A stretch of DNA of 64,000 nt from Cyanobium sp. C1_MAG_00004 (GCA_027486935.1 JAIXOF010000099.1:33629-97628); one strand, 5' to 3'; shown: positions 28,013 through 37,176, counted from the stretch's first letter. Notes: generated by a model from the sequence alone, not told the origin. Made by a program: numbers and translations.

Positions 28013-28878
28013 TGCCGCTCTGCGTCCCATGCGGTGGGAACCCTGATGAGCGGTTGCGCTCCCTCACCCCGATGGCTTGTCCTGACGCTGGAACCAACGG
28101 CGACCCTGGAACCACTCCTGGCACTGGTTCTGCTGCAGACGCCTGCTTCGGCCTCAGCTCAGCACCCGAATCGGAGCCTTCGGACCCTTCGGACCCTGCG
28201 GTGCTGGCGGCGTTTGAGGCAGCGGCCTGGGAGATCGGCCACAACGCCCGGCGCAGGGACATCCGCCGCAATTTGCGCAACCATCGTCAGCGACTGCGGG
28301 CCAGGGGCCTGCGGCCTGTGCAGTTCTGGCTGCCTGACCTGCGCCGCTCTGACGCTCAGGAGCAGGCGCGATCCCAGTCACGGGCTGTCACCTGGAGTGA
28401 CGACAGGAGTAGCGGCTGGAGCAACGACTGGAGCAACGTCTTGAGCCTGCCAACGCCGTCGGTGTCAGCCTCCGAACCCAGGACGGCGATCGCACGGGGT
28501 GAGCTGCGGGTGCTGCTCGACAGTGCACCGTTCCCAGCCGCCCTCCAACCGCACCTGGAGCGGCTCCCGAGCGAAGAACCGAAAGAGGACGCAAGAGAGC
28601 AACCCCAGATCGCCGCGATCCTGTTGGACAACGCCTTTTCGGAGCTGTCCACGACTCTCGTGTGCCCGCTGACCACCAGGCTCAGCCGCGCCCCACTGCT
28701 GCGGGTTCCTCTCAATCCATCGGCAATAAACGGACTGCGCCGTAGCCATCAGCTGATGCTCGATGGGCTCACCACCGTGCCCCGCCAGCAACTGGGTGCC
28801 TGCATCGGCAGGCTGAGCGACGAGGATCTGAAGCGGTTGGGCCTCGCCCTGCTGGTGGTGTCAGGCCTGGCCCGCTAG
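28012..28878 (+). CDS. Single-chain MazE (DUF3018)-MazF toxin-antitoxin fusion
   Basis: A 288-residue uninterrupted frame. Residues 85-125 (NLRNHRQRLRARGLRPVQFW, then LPDLRRSDAQEQARSQSRAV) match DUF3018/MazE-type antitoxins, which normally read RxRxAGLRPVQxWVPDTR. Residues 161-285 match their MazF/PemK partner: ARGELRVLL, IAAILLDNAFSELSTTLVCP, LTTRLSRAPLLRVPL and QQLGACIGRLSDEDLKRLGL. The usual GKPRPALVV segment is altered to REQPQIAAILL and an insertion of about 18 residues precedes it. The first 60 residues are low-complexity; an ATG at 28072 is also possible. The toxin half would be an RNase if active. The 3' end overlaps menE by 18 nt. Confidence 0.8.
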   Translation: MPLCVPCGGNPDERLRSLTPMACPDAGTNGDPGTTPGTGSAADACFGLSSAPESEPSDPSDPAVLAAFEAAAWEIGHNARRRDIRRNLRNHRQRLRARGLRPVQFWLPDLRRSDAQEQARSQSRAVTWSDDRSSGWSNDWSNVLSLPTPSVSASEPRTAIARGELRVLLDSAPFPAALQPHLERLPSEEPKEDAREQPQIAAILLDNAFSELSTTLVCPLTTRLSRAPLLRVPLNPSAINGLRRSHQLMLDGLTTVPRQQLGACIGRLSDEDLKRLGLALLVVSGLAR

Positions 28879-30087
28879 CCACTGCTGCCAGCGCCGGCGC
28901 TCCCACTTGCCGGTGACGGTGCGCTCCAGCTGGGGGCACAACAGCCAGCGAGCCGGCCGCTGGGCAGGGGGCAGCTGGCGCGCCAACAGGGCCAACTCAG
29001 CGAGCACAGGCGGACCATCGGCACCAGCGAGGGCCTGCAGGCGAACCAGCGCCACCAGCCGCTGGCCCCAGCGCGGATCGGGCTCGCCCAGCAGCAGCAG
29101 CGCCGCCACCGGCAGCTCTGCAGCCTCAAGCAGCGCCCCAAGCCGCTGCTCCACCTGCTCGGGGAACACCGTCTCGCCACCGCTGTGGATCGCCCCGTCG
29201 AGGCGACCTTGGATCTCGAGCCCGCTGGGGCTGAGCCGGGCGGCATCGCCGCTGCGCCACCAGCCATCGGCGCTGCGGGGCAGCTGCACCAGCTGGCCCT
29301 GGTGCAGCCAGCCGGGGCTGAGCCGACTGGTGAGGACCTCAAGGGGGGCGCTGACATCGGGATTGTCCACACACCCTGGGGCACCAGCAGACCCCACCGC
29401 GCCGGCCAGCCGCAGCTGCACATCGGCCAGGGGCTGACCGCAGCCGGACTCGCCCGCCAGAAAGCGCTCGGGCGGCAGGGCGCAGACCATGGCGGCGGTC
29501 TCGGTGGCGCCGTAGCAGGGCGCCAGCCGCAGCTCCAGCTCCCTGGCCCGGTGAGCCAGGGCTGCCGGCAGGGGGGCACCCCCCACCCAGATCAGATCCA
29601 GCTGCTGCAGCCAGGCGATGCCCGCAGGTTCGTCCAGCAGCCGCAAGAGCTGGGTGGGCACCAGCGACAGCAGCACCGGACCCTGATCCGCCAGGACAGA
29701 GGCCGGCAGGGCGCTCGCCAGGGCCACGGGGTCGCGCATCAAGGCGGGGTCCAGGGCCTGGTGGCGCGCGCCCCAATGGCGGCAGCGCAGCCAGGGCATC
29801 AGACCGCTGACGTGATGCAACGGCAGCGGATTGAGGTGCAGACAGGCGGCGGGCTCGTAGCCGAGCGCGCCCAGCCAGGCAGCGGTGGCCGCCGCTGAGG
29901 CCTGCAGGTGGGTGAGGGGCTGCAGGCACCAGCGGCGCCCCCCCGCCGAGCCGCCGCTGCCCACGATGACTCCCGGGCCGAACTGCCGCTGCAATGCCTC
30001 GGGCACCGGCGGAGCCTGCTCATCAGGGGCCGCCAGGGGCACCAGACGCCCCGCATCCCAGGCCTGCTCGAGCTGCTGGGGAGTCAT
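28861..30087 (-). CDS. menE: o-Succinylbenzoate-CoA ligase
   Basis: A 408-residue AMP-forming acyl-CoA ligase that activates o-succinylbenzoate in phylloquinone synthesis. The phosphate-binding loop is VIVGSGGSAGGRRWCLQP (an unusual GSGGSAGG form), and later motifs are RLAPCYGATETAAMVCALPP and LEIQGRLDGAIHSGGETVFP. The final lysine signature is ERTVTGKWERRRW. The start at 30087 overlaps the menC stop as ATGA. Function is set by context beside menC and menA. Confidence 0.9.
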   Translation of the reverse strand: MTPQQLEQAWDAGRLVPLAAPDEQAPPVPEALQRQFGPGVIVGSGGSAGGRRWCLQPLTHLQASAAATAAWLGALGYEPAACLHLNPLPLHHVSGLMPWLRCRHWGARHQALDPALMRDPVALASALPASVLADQGPVLLSLVPTQLLRLLDEPAGIAWLQQLDLIWVGGAPLPAALAHRARELELRLAPCYGATETAAMVCALPPERFLAGESGCGQPLADVQLRLAGAVGSAGAPGCVDNPDVSAPLEVLTSRLSPGWLHQGQLVQLPRSADGWWRSGDAARLSPSGLEIQGRLDGAIHSGGETVFPEQVEQRLGALLEAAELPVAALLLLGEPDPRWGQRLVALVRLQALAGADGPPVLAELALLARQLPPAQRPARWLLCPQLERTVTGKWERRRWQQWLAGQA

Positions 30088-31079
30088 GACGCCGCCTGCC
30101 AGACCTGCCACGGATCGGTGGCCAGCAGCGGGCCGGTGGGCTGCCAGCCGGGGGCCAGGCCGGGGGCCGCGGGCGTCGGCCCCTGGGCCTGCAGGGCCGC
30201 CAGGTGATGGAGCCAGCGGCGGCCGATGCCGGTTTCAAAGGCGGTGCTCAGCATCAGCCGCGGCCGGCCGGCGCCCAGTTCGGCCAGCAGCGGCCGCGGG
30301 TCCCCCTCCTGGCTGGGGCGGCGCACCTGCCAACCCGACCACTGGCGGCGCAGGGCTGGACAGTGGCGCAACGATTCGTCGAGGGCCACGGGCAGGCGCT
30401 GGGCCAGATCGTCCAGGCCGGCCTGATCCGCCGGGGCCAGGGGTTGCTCGAACCACTGCAGGCGGGGGTCGGCCGCCAGGCGCTCGGCCCAGGCCGCCGC
30501 CGTCGGCCTGGGCCAGTGGCCATTGGCATCGAGCCGCAGGCGGGCCTGGGGGGGCAGGCGGGCCAGCAACTGTTCGAGCACGGACCGCTCGTCGCTGTCG
30601 CTGTGGACCGCCACTTTCCACTTGAAGCTGAGCCCAGCGGCGCCGGCAGCACCACCGCCTTGCAGGGCCTGCAGGGCCGCCTCAAGACTGGCCACCGCCC
30701 CGGCACCGGCGGGCAGCAGCTGGGCCGAGGCGGGCGGCTGCAACCAACCGGTTGCAGCCAGCAGGCCATCGGCTTCGGCCAGGGCCCCACCGACGGCAAA
30801 GGCCAGGGGGCCCGGCAGGGCGCCGGCCGCCAGGGCTTCTTCGAGCTGGGACCGGCCTGGAGCCGGCCCCAGTGCGCGGATCGCCGCAGCCAGATCAGGG
30901 CTGGACCCGGCGCCCTGCGCCAGCGGGGCGGCCTCACCCCAGCCCAGCTGGCCGCTGGCGGAGCGCAACTGCAGCAGCCAGCCCCGTTTGTGGGACACGG
31001 TGCCGTGGGCCGTGCGCAACGGCCGCGGCAGCGCCAGGGCAAACGGACGCCAGTGCAGCTGCAGGGCCGGCACCACCAT
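30084..31079 (-). CDS. menC: o-Succinylbenzoate synthase
   Basis: A 331-residue enolase-superfamily enzyme that dehydrates SHCHC to o-succinylbenzoate. The base LSFKWKVAV (KxK-type) and the metal ligands in RLRLDANGHWPRPTAAAWAE, LQWFEQPLAPADQ and LPVALDESL are in the expected order. The ATG at 31079 directly follows the menA stop at 31080, with no spacer, and the stop overlaps menE, so menA-menC-menE form one coupled unit. Confidence 0.92.
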   Translation of the reverse strand: MVVPALQLHWRPFALALPRPLRTAHGTVSHKRGWLLQLRSASGQLGWGEAAPLAQGAGSSPDLAAAIRALGPAPGRSQLEEALAAGALPGPLAFAVGGALAEADGLLAATGWLQPPASAQLLPAGAGAVASLEAALQALQGGGAAGAAGLSFKWKVAVHSDSDERSVLEQLLARLPPQARLRLDANGHWPRPTAAAWAERLAADPRLQWFEQPLAPADQAGLDDLAQRLPVALDESLRHCPALRRQWSGWQVRRPSQEGDPRPLLAELGAGRPRLMLSTAFETGIGRRWLHHLAALQAQGPTPAAPGLAPGWQPTGPLLATDPWQVWQAAS

Positions 31080-32015
31080 TCAGACCCAGTGCCCGAGTGC
31101 CAGTCCAGCGGCCAGACCGAGGCCATTGAAGGTTTGGAACTTCAGGGCCAGGAACTTGCTGCCGGCGATGCGTTCGGGCTCGTCGTGGTGCCGCGCCAAC
31201 AGGCGCACCAGGGCCAGCCCCGGCGGCAGGCCCAGCCAGGCCAGCAGCGCCGTCGGCGGCCACAGCCCCTGCAGCACCGGCAGCAGCTCAAGGGCCAGGG
31301 TGAGGGCCACAAACCAGGGGATCAAACCGGCGGCGGCCCCGGTGCCCAGCCGCACCACCGGCGAGCGCTTGCCGTGGGCGGCGTCGTCGTCCACCTGGTG
31401 AAAGTGAGAGCAAAACAGCACCAGGGTGGTCGCCAGGGCCGGACCACTGCCCAGCTCGAGGGCCGCGGCCCAGGGGATCGCCAACGGCGCAGGGCTCAGG
31501 GCCAGCAGGGCTGCGGCGGTGGCCACCGGGCCAAAGGCAAGCCAGCACAAGGGCTCCCCCAGCCCGTGGTACCCCAGCCGAAACGGCGGCCCCTGGTACA
31601 CGTAGCCGATGCCGCAGCACAGCAACACCAGGGCCAGCACGGCCGGACTGCTGAGCCAGGCGACCAGCGCCATCAACACCAGACCCAGCAGCAGGGCCCC
31701 ATTGGCCCAACCGGCCACCCGGCTGCGGCGCCCGGTCAGCTGAACGACCGAATGGGGCTTGCCGGCAGCGTCGATGCCGGTGTCGTGGTCGAACACGTCG
31801 TTGCTGAGGTTCTCCCAGGCCAGCAGCAGCACCGCCGCCAGCACAAAGCCCAGCCAGGGCCCCCAGCGCAGCTGACCGCTGCGGCCCAGCCACCAGCCGC
31901 CGGCCAGCAGCACCGGCATCACCGCCACCGAGTACATGGGCCACTTGATCGCGGCCTTCCACAGCTGCCGGCGCCGGGCGGCGTAACGGCTTGCGACGAC
32001 CTCGGGCTCAGGCAT
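31080..32015 (-). CDS. menA: 2-Carboxy-1,4-naphthoquinone / DHNA phytyltransferase
   Basis: A 311-residue UbiA-type prenyltransferase with eight or nine membrane helices that attaches the phytyl tail to the naphthoate ring. The two aspartate-rich motifs are LSNDVFDHDTGIDAAGK (first) and HQVDDDAAHGKRSPVVRLG (second), both needed for Mg-diphosphate binding. It begins MPEPEVVASRYAARRRQLWK at 32015, divergent from menF with about 50 nt between starts. Confidence 0.94.
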   Translation of the reverse strand: MPEPEVVASRYAARRRQLWKAAIKWPMYSVAVMPVLLAGGWWLGRSGQLRWGPWLGFVLAAVLLLAWENLSNDVFDHDTGIDAAGKPHSVVQLTGRRSRVAGWANGALLLGLVLMALVAWLSSPAVLALVLLCCGIGYVYQGPPFRLGYHGLGEPLCWLAFGPVATAAALLALSPAPLAIPWAAALELGSGPALATTLVLFCSHFHQVDDDAAHGKRSPVVRLGTGAAAGLIPWFVALTLALELLPVLQGLWPPTALLAWLGLPPGLALVRLLARHHDEPERIAGSKFLALKFQTFNGLGLAAGLALGHWV

Positions 32016-32066
32016 GGATCGAACGGACAGCAACTGCTCTGGGACCCATACATTTGAGCAGCACTG

Positions 32067-33491
32067 TTGCCAGCCCGGCCCGGCGTGCAGCCCCGCTTTG
32101 CCGATCTGCTGGCTGCCGCCAGCGCCAGCGCCCGCCACCTCGACGAGGACGGGGTGCTCAGCCTGGCGCTGCCTCTGGCGGTGGTCGACCCGCTGCCGTT
32201 GCTGCCGATGCTGGCTGGAGACGACGGCTTCCGCTTTCTGTGGGATGGGGCCCCCGGCCTCTGCCTGGCAGCGGCCGGGCGCTGCCAGAGCCTGGAGCTG
32301 AGCGGACCGAGGCGGTTCGAACTGGCCCAGCGCTTCGCCTCGCTGGCCCTGGGACGGCTGGTCAGCCCCGGCGCGGCGCCGCCGGTGGCCAGGCCGCGGG
32401 TGCTGCTGGCCTTTGCCTTCTTTGACACGGCCAGCGCCGCCGGTGGCGCCGCCGTGCCCGGCGTGCAGGCGGTGCTGCCCCAGTGGCAGCTCAGCCGTCA
32501 CGGCCAGCACTGCTGGCTGCGCCTGCAACGTCCGCTGGGGGGCGGGGTCAGCCCCCGCAGCCTGGCCGAAGAGCTGTGGGAGCAGGCCCAGCTCCTGGAA
32601 CGGTGGGCGGACATCCCGCCACCGCAGGCCCAGGGTCCAGGTGAGCTGACCGACCTGCCCCGGGTGCTGCACAGCAGCGACTGGCAGGGTCCCTACGGCC
32701 AGGCCGCCGAACGGGCCCTGCAGCTGGTCCACAACGGGGACCTGCAAAAGCTGGTGCTGGCCGTGCGCCAGGAGCTGCTGCTCGACCGTCCACTGGACCC
32801 GCTGCAGCTGCTGAGCTCGTTGCGGCAGCGCCAGAGCGGCAGCTGCCGCCTGCTGTGGCAGCGCCACAGCGACCACTGCCTGGTCGGGGCCTCGCCCGAG
32901 CGGCTGCTGACGGTGCGGCAGGGACAGCTGCGCAGCGATGCCCTCGCGGGCACGGCCGGCAGCGACGACACCAGCTCCACCCTGCTGGCATCCGCCAAGG
33001 ATCGGCACGAACATGAGCTGGTGATCGACACGATCAGCACCGTGCTCAGCCAGCTGGGCCTGCAACCCCGTCGCCCCCGCCACCCGCGGGTGGCAAGGCA
33101 CGGCCATCTGCTGCACCTGCACACGCCGATCACCGCCGCGATCGGCCACCACCACCCGCTGGCCCTGGCCGAAGCCCTGCACCCCACCCCGGCGGTCGCC
33201 GGGCTGCCCCGGCGCCAGGCCCTGCACTGGCTGCGGGCGCTCGAACCGTTCGAGCGCGGTCACTACGCCGCCCCGATCGGCTGGATCGACAGCGAAGGCG
33301 ATGCCGACCTACGGGTGGCGATCCGCTGTGGCGTGGTGCGCGGCCACCGGCTGGAGCTGTGTGCCGGGGCTGGCCTGGTGCGCGGTTCGGCCCTGTCGCG
33401 GGAGGCCCAGGAGGTGGGCCTCAAGCTGCAGGTGCTTCAGGACCAGCTCAACCTGCGTCCAGCGCAGGCCCCTTCCCCCGTGTTGCGATGA
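32067..33491 (+). CDS. menF: Isochorismate synthase
   Basis: A protein of 468-474 residues that converts chorismate to isochorismate, the first step towards phylloquinone. The chorismate-binding C-terminal half shows HCLVGASPERLLTVRQGQLR, DALAGTAGSDDT, KDRHEHELVIDTISTVLSQL and FERGHYAAPIGWIDSEGDAD. No ATG gives a full-length start: a TTG at 32067 or a GTG at 32085 is likely. The stop overlaps the next gene as ATGA. Confidence 0.92.
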   Translation: MPARPGVQPRFADLLAAASASARHLDEDGVLSLALPLAVVDPLPLLPMLAGDDGFRFLWDGAPGLCLAAAGRCQSLELSGPRRFELAQRFASLALGRLVSPGAAPPVARPRVLLAFAFFDTASAAGGAAVPGVQAVLPQWQLSRHGQHCWLRLQRPLGGGVSPRSLAEELWEQAQLLERWADIPPPQAQGPGELTDLPRVLHSSDWQGPYGQAAERALQLVHNGDLQKLVLAVRQELLLDRPLDPLQLLSSLRQRQSGSCRLLWQRHSDHCLVGASPERLLTVRQGQLRSDALAGTAGSDDTSSTLLASAKDRHEHELVIDTISTVLSQLGLQPRRPRHPRVARHGHLLHLHTPITAAIGHHHPLALAEALHPTPAVAGLPRRQALHWLRALEPFERGHYAAPIGWIDSEGDADLRVAIRCGVVRGHRLELCAGAGLVRGSALSREAQEVGLKLQVLQDQLNLRPAQAPSPVLR

Positions 33492-33862
33492 ACCCCCTGT
33501 CCCAGGGCTCAAGCCTGGACCTGTCCGGCGTGAACATGCTGATCATGCTGGTGCTGGCCCACTGGCTCGCCGATTACCCGCTGCAGACCGACCGGATCGC
33601 GGTCGAAAAATGTCCCGGCTGCGACAAGGTGCTCAATTGGCGGTGGTGGCTGACGGCCCACGCCGGCACCCACGGCTTCTTTGTGGGCTGGATCACCGGC
33701 GTGCCCCTGCTGGGCCTGGCCGAATGGGGACTGCACACCTTGATCGACTGGGGCAAATGCCAGCGGCATTACGGCGTGGCAACGGATCAGGGACTGCACA
33801 TCGCCTGCAAGCTGTTGTGGGTGCTGCTGCTGACCAGCGCCGGCGGCTCAGGGCTGCAGTAG
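33488..33862 (+). CDS. DUF3307-like membrane protein
   Basis: A 124-residue protein coupled to menF by an ATGA overlap. It has hydrophobic stretches LIMLVLAHWLADYPLQTDRI and GFFVGWITGVPLLGLAEWG, and conserved histidines in AHWLADYPLQTD, TAHAGTHG and LHTLIDWGKC. The HWLxDYxLQ pattern resembles the DUF3307 family. Its role is unknown and it may not belong to quinone synthesis despite the overlap. Confidence 0.7.
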   Translation: MNPLSQGSSLDLSGVNMLIMLVLAHWLADYPLQTDRIAVEKCPGCDKVLNWRWWLTAHAGTHGFFVGWITGVPLLGLAEWGLHTLIDWGKCQRHYGVATDQGLHIACKLLWVLLLTSAGGSGLQ

Positions 33863-33899
33863 GGCCTCAGGCCTGCAGTAGGGCTCAGCTCTGCAGGAG
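33844..33899. repeat. Three 19-nt units spanning two convergent stop codons
   Basis: The units are cggctcagggctgcagtag (33844), ggcctcaggcctgcagtag (33863) and ggctcagctctgcaggag (33882, 18 nt). The first carries the TAG stop of the DUF3307-like gene and the third carries the gshB stop on the other strand, so duplication occurred exactly at the gene ends. Confidence 0.85.
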
Positions 33900-34871
33900 C
33901 CGGGCGATGGTCAGATCGGCCAGGGGGATGGCCCCTAGGCGCTCCACCTCGCGAATGCCGGTGGGGCTGGTGACGTTGATCTCGCTGAGGCGACCGTCGA
34001 TCACATCGATGCCGACAAAGAACAGCCCCTCGGCCCGCAGCGCCGGCGCGAGCTCGGCGCAGATGGCCCGCTCGGCGGCGCTCAACTCGGTGGCCTGGGG
34101 CTGGCCGCCCACCGCCAGGTTGCTGCGAAACTCCCCCCCCGCGCCGCCACTGGGCACCCGGTTGACGGCCCCCAACGGCTCGCCATCCACCAGAAGGATG
34201 CGCTTGTCACCGGCGGCCACACCCGGCAGAAAGGCCTGCACCATCACCGGCAGGGTCTGCTGGGCGGTGACCAGCTCCAGCAGGGCCCGCAACCCCGGGG
34301 TGCCCGCCGCGGCGAACACCACCCCCTGACCCGCTCGCCCCCCCAATGGCTTGAGCACCACCTCGCCATGCTCGGCGGCAAAGGCAGCCAGGGTCTCGAC
34401 CTGGCTGGCCACCAGGGTCGGCGCCATCAGATGGCTCCAACGCAGGGCACTCAGCTTTTCGTTCCAGGCCCGCAGCGCCGCAGGGCGGTTGAGCACCCGC
34501 ACCCCCTGGCGCTCGGCCAGCTCGAGCAGATGCGTGGCGTACAGATAGGCCTCGTCGACCGGCGGGTCCTTGCGCATCCACACGGCACCGAACCGCTGCA
34601 GCGGCAGCAGCTGGGGCTCGCCGGTGGTGAACCAGGGCTCGCAGCTGGTCACCGGGGTGGCCCACACCCAGCAGCTGTGACCCGCGACAGCGTCACTGGC
34701 CGCCGGCCCGGCCGAAAGATCGGCCAGGGTGGCCGCCCACACCGGCACTCCGGCCCGCTGGGCCGCCTGCATCAGCGCGACGCTCGAATCCTTGGCTGGA
34801 TTGAGCCTCGCAATCGGATCGATCACAAACAGCTGGGGGGCCGTCCCCACAGCAGAAGCAGCAGTGGTCAC
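33885..34871 (-). CDS. gshB: Glutathione synthetase
   Basis: A 328-residue ATP-grasp enzyme that adds glycine to gamma-glutamylcysteine. It has the N-terminal segment [20 protein letters not shown], the ATP-binding [20 protein letters not shown] and the C-terminal [20 protein letters not shown] with the metal-binding asparagine of [10 protein letters not shown]. It begins 3 nt after the glutaredoxin stop, so the two glutathione-linked genes form an operon. Confidence 0.96.
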   Translation of the reverse strand: MTTAASAVGTAPQLFVIDPIARLNPAKDSSVALMQAAQRAGVPVWAATLADLSAGPAASDAVAGHSCWVWATPVTSCEPWFTTGEPQLLPLQRFGAVWMRKDPPVDEAYLYATHLLELAERQGVRVLNRPAALRAWNEKLSALRWSHLMAPTLVASQVETLAAFAAEHGEVVLKPLGGRAGQGVVFAAAGTPGLRALLELVTAQQTLPVMVQAFLPGVAAGDKRILLVDGEPLGAVNRVPSGGAGGEFRSNLAVGGQPQATELSAAERAICAELAPALRAEGLFFVGIDVIDGRLSEINVTSPTGIREVERLGAIPLADLTIARLLQS

Positions 34872-34874
34872 CGC

Positions 34875-35138
34875 TCAGCCCGCCAGCAAAGCGTCCAGCC
34901 GGCCGCTGCGCTCGAGCGCATGCAGATCGTCGCAGCCGCCCACGTGCTGGCCGTTGATGAAGGTCTGGGGCACGCTGCGGCGGCCGCCACTTTTGGCGGC
35001 CATGGCGGCACGGGCGGCCTCGTCACCGTCGATGGCGAACTCGGTGTAGGCCACCCCCTTGCGGTCGAGCAACGCCTTGGCGCGAACACAGAAGGGACAT
35101 GCCCGCCAGGTGTAGATCTCGACCGTTGCGGCCATCAC
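34875..35138 (-). CDS. grxC: Glutaredoxin 3
   Basis: An 87-residue dithiol glutaredoxin. The redox motif is CPFC in IYTWRACPFCVRAKALLDRK, and the glutathione-binding residues are in RRSVPQTFINGQHVGGCDDL, with the cis-proline of the SVPQ segment. It reduces disulfides using glutathione made by the neighbouring gshB product. Starts at 35138 or 35135 are both ATG. It is divergent from prfB. Confidence 0.95.
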   Translation of the reverse strand: MMAATVEIYTWRACPFCVRAKALLDRKGVAYTEFAIDGDEAARAAMAAKSGGRRSVPQTFINGQHVGGCDDLHALERSGRLDALLAG

Positions 35139-35229
35139 AGCTCAAGCAGGTGGCGAAATCCTAAGGATTGATGCCTCGCCGTTCTGTACGGTCGATCCAA
35201 TCCCGCAACGCCCGTTGCCGCATTCCGCC

Positions 35230-36394
35230 GTGACGTCCTCCGTGACCACCACACCCGCAGCAGTGCCGCTCGATCTCACCGATTTCAAGCGCGACCTCTC
35301 CGAGCTCACCGACCGCCTGGGCCAAGCCCAGGACTGTCTTTGACGTCGCTGCTCTGACAGCGCGCCAGCAGGACCTCGAGCAGCTGGCCTCCCAGCCTGA
35401 TTTCTGGGATGACCAGAAGGCCGCCCAGGCCAAGATGCGCCAGCTCGACGAGGTCAAGGGCCAGCTCGAGCAGCTGCGCCGTTGGCAGGCCGCGGTGGAC
35501 GATGCCGAAGCGACCCTCGAGCTTTACGACCTCGAACCCGATGCTGACCTGCTGGCGGAGTCGAACACCGCCCTGCAGCAGCTGCGGGCTGATCTGGACC
35601 GCTGGGAGCTCGAGCGCCTGCTGAGCGGCCCCTACGACAAAGAGGGCGCGGTGATCAGCATCAATGCCGGTGCCGGCGGCACCGATGCCCAGGACTGGGC
35701 CCTGATGCTGATGCGCATGTACACCCGCTGGGCCGAAGACCATGGCATGAAGGTCACGGTCGACGAGCTCAGCGAAGGCGAAGAGGCGGGCATCAAGAGC
35801 TGCACGATCGAGATCGAGGGGCGCTACGCCTACGGCTACCTGCGCAACGAAAAGGGCACCCACCGGCTGGTGCGCATCAGCCCCTTCAACGCCAACGACA
35901 AGCGTCAGACCAGCTTCGCCGGCGTCGAGGTGATGCCCAAGATCGAAGAGGAGGTCAAACTCGACATCCCCGACAAGGACCTGGAGATCACCACATCCAG
36001 GTCGGGCGGCGCCGGTGGTCAGAACGTCAACAAGGTGGAGACGGCGGTGCGGATCCTGCACATCCCCACGGGCCTGTTCGTGCGCTGCACCCAGGAGCGC
36101 TCCCAGCTCCAGAACAAAGAGAAGGCCATGGCCCTGCTGATGGCCAAGCTGCTGGTGATCGCCCAGGAGCAGCGGGCGGCCGAAATCGCCGACATCCGCG
36201 GCGACATCGTCGAGGCGGCCTGGGGCAACCAGATTCGCAACTATGTCTTTCACCCGTATCAGATGGTGAAGGACCTGCGCACCCAGCACGAGACCACCGA
36301 CGTCCAGGGCGTGATGGACGGCGATCTGGACCCCTTCATCCAGAGCCTGCTGCACGCCGGCGTCGAGGTGGGCGGAGGCTCAGCCGATGACTGA
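35230..36394 (+). CDS. prfB: Peptide chain release factor 2, with programmed +1 frameshift
   Basis: RF2 recognises UGA and UAA. The first 37 codons from a GTG at 35230 end at an in-frame TGA (35341-35343) in the classic CTT-TGA-C context. Skipping the T at 35341 joins 350 more codons: [10 protein letters not shown], then the stop-codon-recognition SPF ([14 protein letters not shown]) and the catalytic GGQ ([15 protein letters not shown]). Total is about 387 residues from this GTG; GTGs at 35242 and 35263 are alternative starts. The downstream DUF3285 gene overlaps the end by 8 nt. Confidence 0.95.
35330..35344 (+). promoter_or_regulatory. RF2 autoregulatory +1 frameshift site
   Basis: The sequence aggactgtctttgac places CTT immediately before the UGA stop and a C after it, with an AGGA Shine-Dalgarno-like stretch four bases upstream of CTT. 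In E. coli the same arrangement (AGGGGG, then CTT TGA C) lets low RF2 levels favour the shift. Confidence 0.92.
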
Positions 36395-36578
36395 GCCGCA
36401 GAGGCCAGCAAGCCCGCAGGCCAACGCCGAAAACCCCAGCTTCATCAAGCTGGCGATGCGCAACATGGTGCGCAAGGGGCGCCAGAGCCTGCTGCATTTC
36501 GGCCTGACGGCCCTGGGCCTGCTGGGTTTTCTGGTGCTGATCGCCACGCTGGGTCGCCCCCAGATCCCCGGTGGCTGA
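36387..36578 (+). CDS. DUF3285 small membrane protein
   Basis: A 63-residue protein of the cyanobacterial DUF3285 family, recognisable from [20 protein letters not shown] and a single helix, [19 protein letters not shown]. Its ATG lies 8 nt inside the end of prfB and its stop overlaps the possible ybeY start, so it is coupled to both. The function is unknown; the conserved prfB-DUF3285-ybeY order is what supports it. Confidence 0.85.
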   Translation: MTEPQRPASPQANAENPSFIKLAMRNMVRKGRQSLLHFGLTALGLLGFLVLIATLGRPQIPGG

Positions 36579-36585
36579 GATCGGC

Positions 36586-37176
36586 ATGGCTGACTCCAAA
36601 CCCCAGCCCTCGCCAGAGGACGCCTCCATCGACCTGGACCTGGCGTTTTCAGCCGACCCGCAGCTGCCGCCCGAACTGATGGCCGCCGCCGGCCCCTGGT
36701 GCGCACCCCCTGGCGCCGAAGCGGCCTGGCAAGAGCTCCTGACCGGTTGGCTGCAACAGCTGCAGGCCGAACTGGCGGCCCCGCTGCAGGCCCCGGCCTA
36801 CAGCCTGGGGCTCAGCCTGGTGGCCGACGGCGAGATCGCCGAACTCAACAGCGACTGGCGCGCCAAGCCCGGCCCCACCGACGTGCTGGCCTTTGCCGCC
36901 CAGGACGACGACCTGGACGGGGCACCGGCGATGCCGATGGACGGCTGCCTCGAACTGGGCGACATCGTGATCTCGCTCGAGACCGCCGCCCGCCAGGCCC
37001 CTGAACACGGCAACACCCTGGAGCAGGAGCTGCTGTTTCTGGCCAGCCATGGGCTGCTGCACCTGCTGGGCTGGGACCACCCGGATCAGCCAAGCCTGAC
37101 GGCGATGCTGCAGCGCCAGGAGGACCTGTGCACCAGGGTTAACGTGCTGGGCAGCGGCTCGAATCCGGGCCTTTGA
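36586..37176 (+). CDS. ybeY: Endoribonuclease YbeY
   Basis: A 196-residue protein with the metal-binding signature LFLASHGLLHLLGWDHPDQ, the HGxLHLxGxDH motif of YbeY. It also has SDWRAKPGPTDVLAFAAQD and CLELGDIVISLETA. YbeY takes part in 16S rRNA 3'-end processing and ribosome quality control. A GTG at 36571 is an alternative start. The N-terminal 55 residues are a variable extension. Confidence 0.93.
   Translation: MADSKPQPSPEDASIDLDLAFSADPQLPPELMAAAGPWCAPPGAEAAWQELLTGWLQQLQAELAAPLQAPAYSLGLSLVADGEIAELNSDWRAKPGPTDVLAFAAQDDDLDGAPAMPMDGCLELGDIVISLETAARQAPEHGNTLEQELLFLASHGLLHLLGWDHPDQPSLTAMLQRQEDLCTRVNVLGSGSNPGL

Noticed and set aside
30204..32057. Plus-strand open frame of over 600 codons opposite menC and menA
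   Set aside because: Both minus-strand genes carry full catalytic motifs; the opposite frame is Gln/Gly/His-rich filler.
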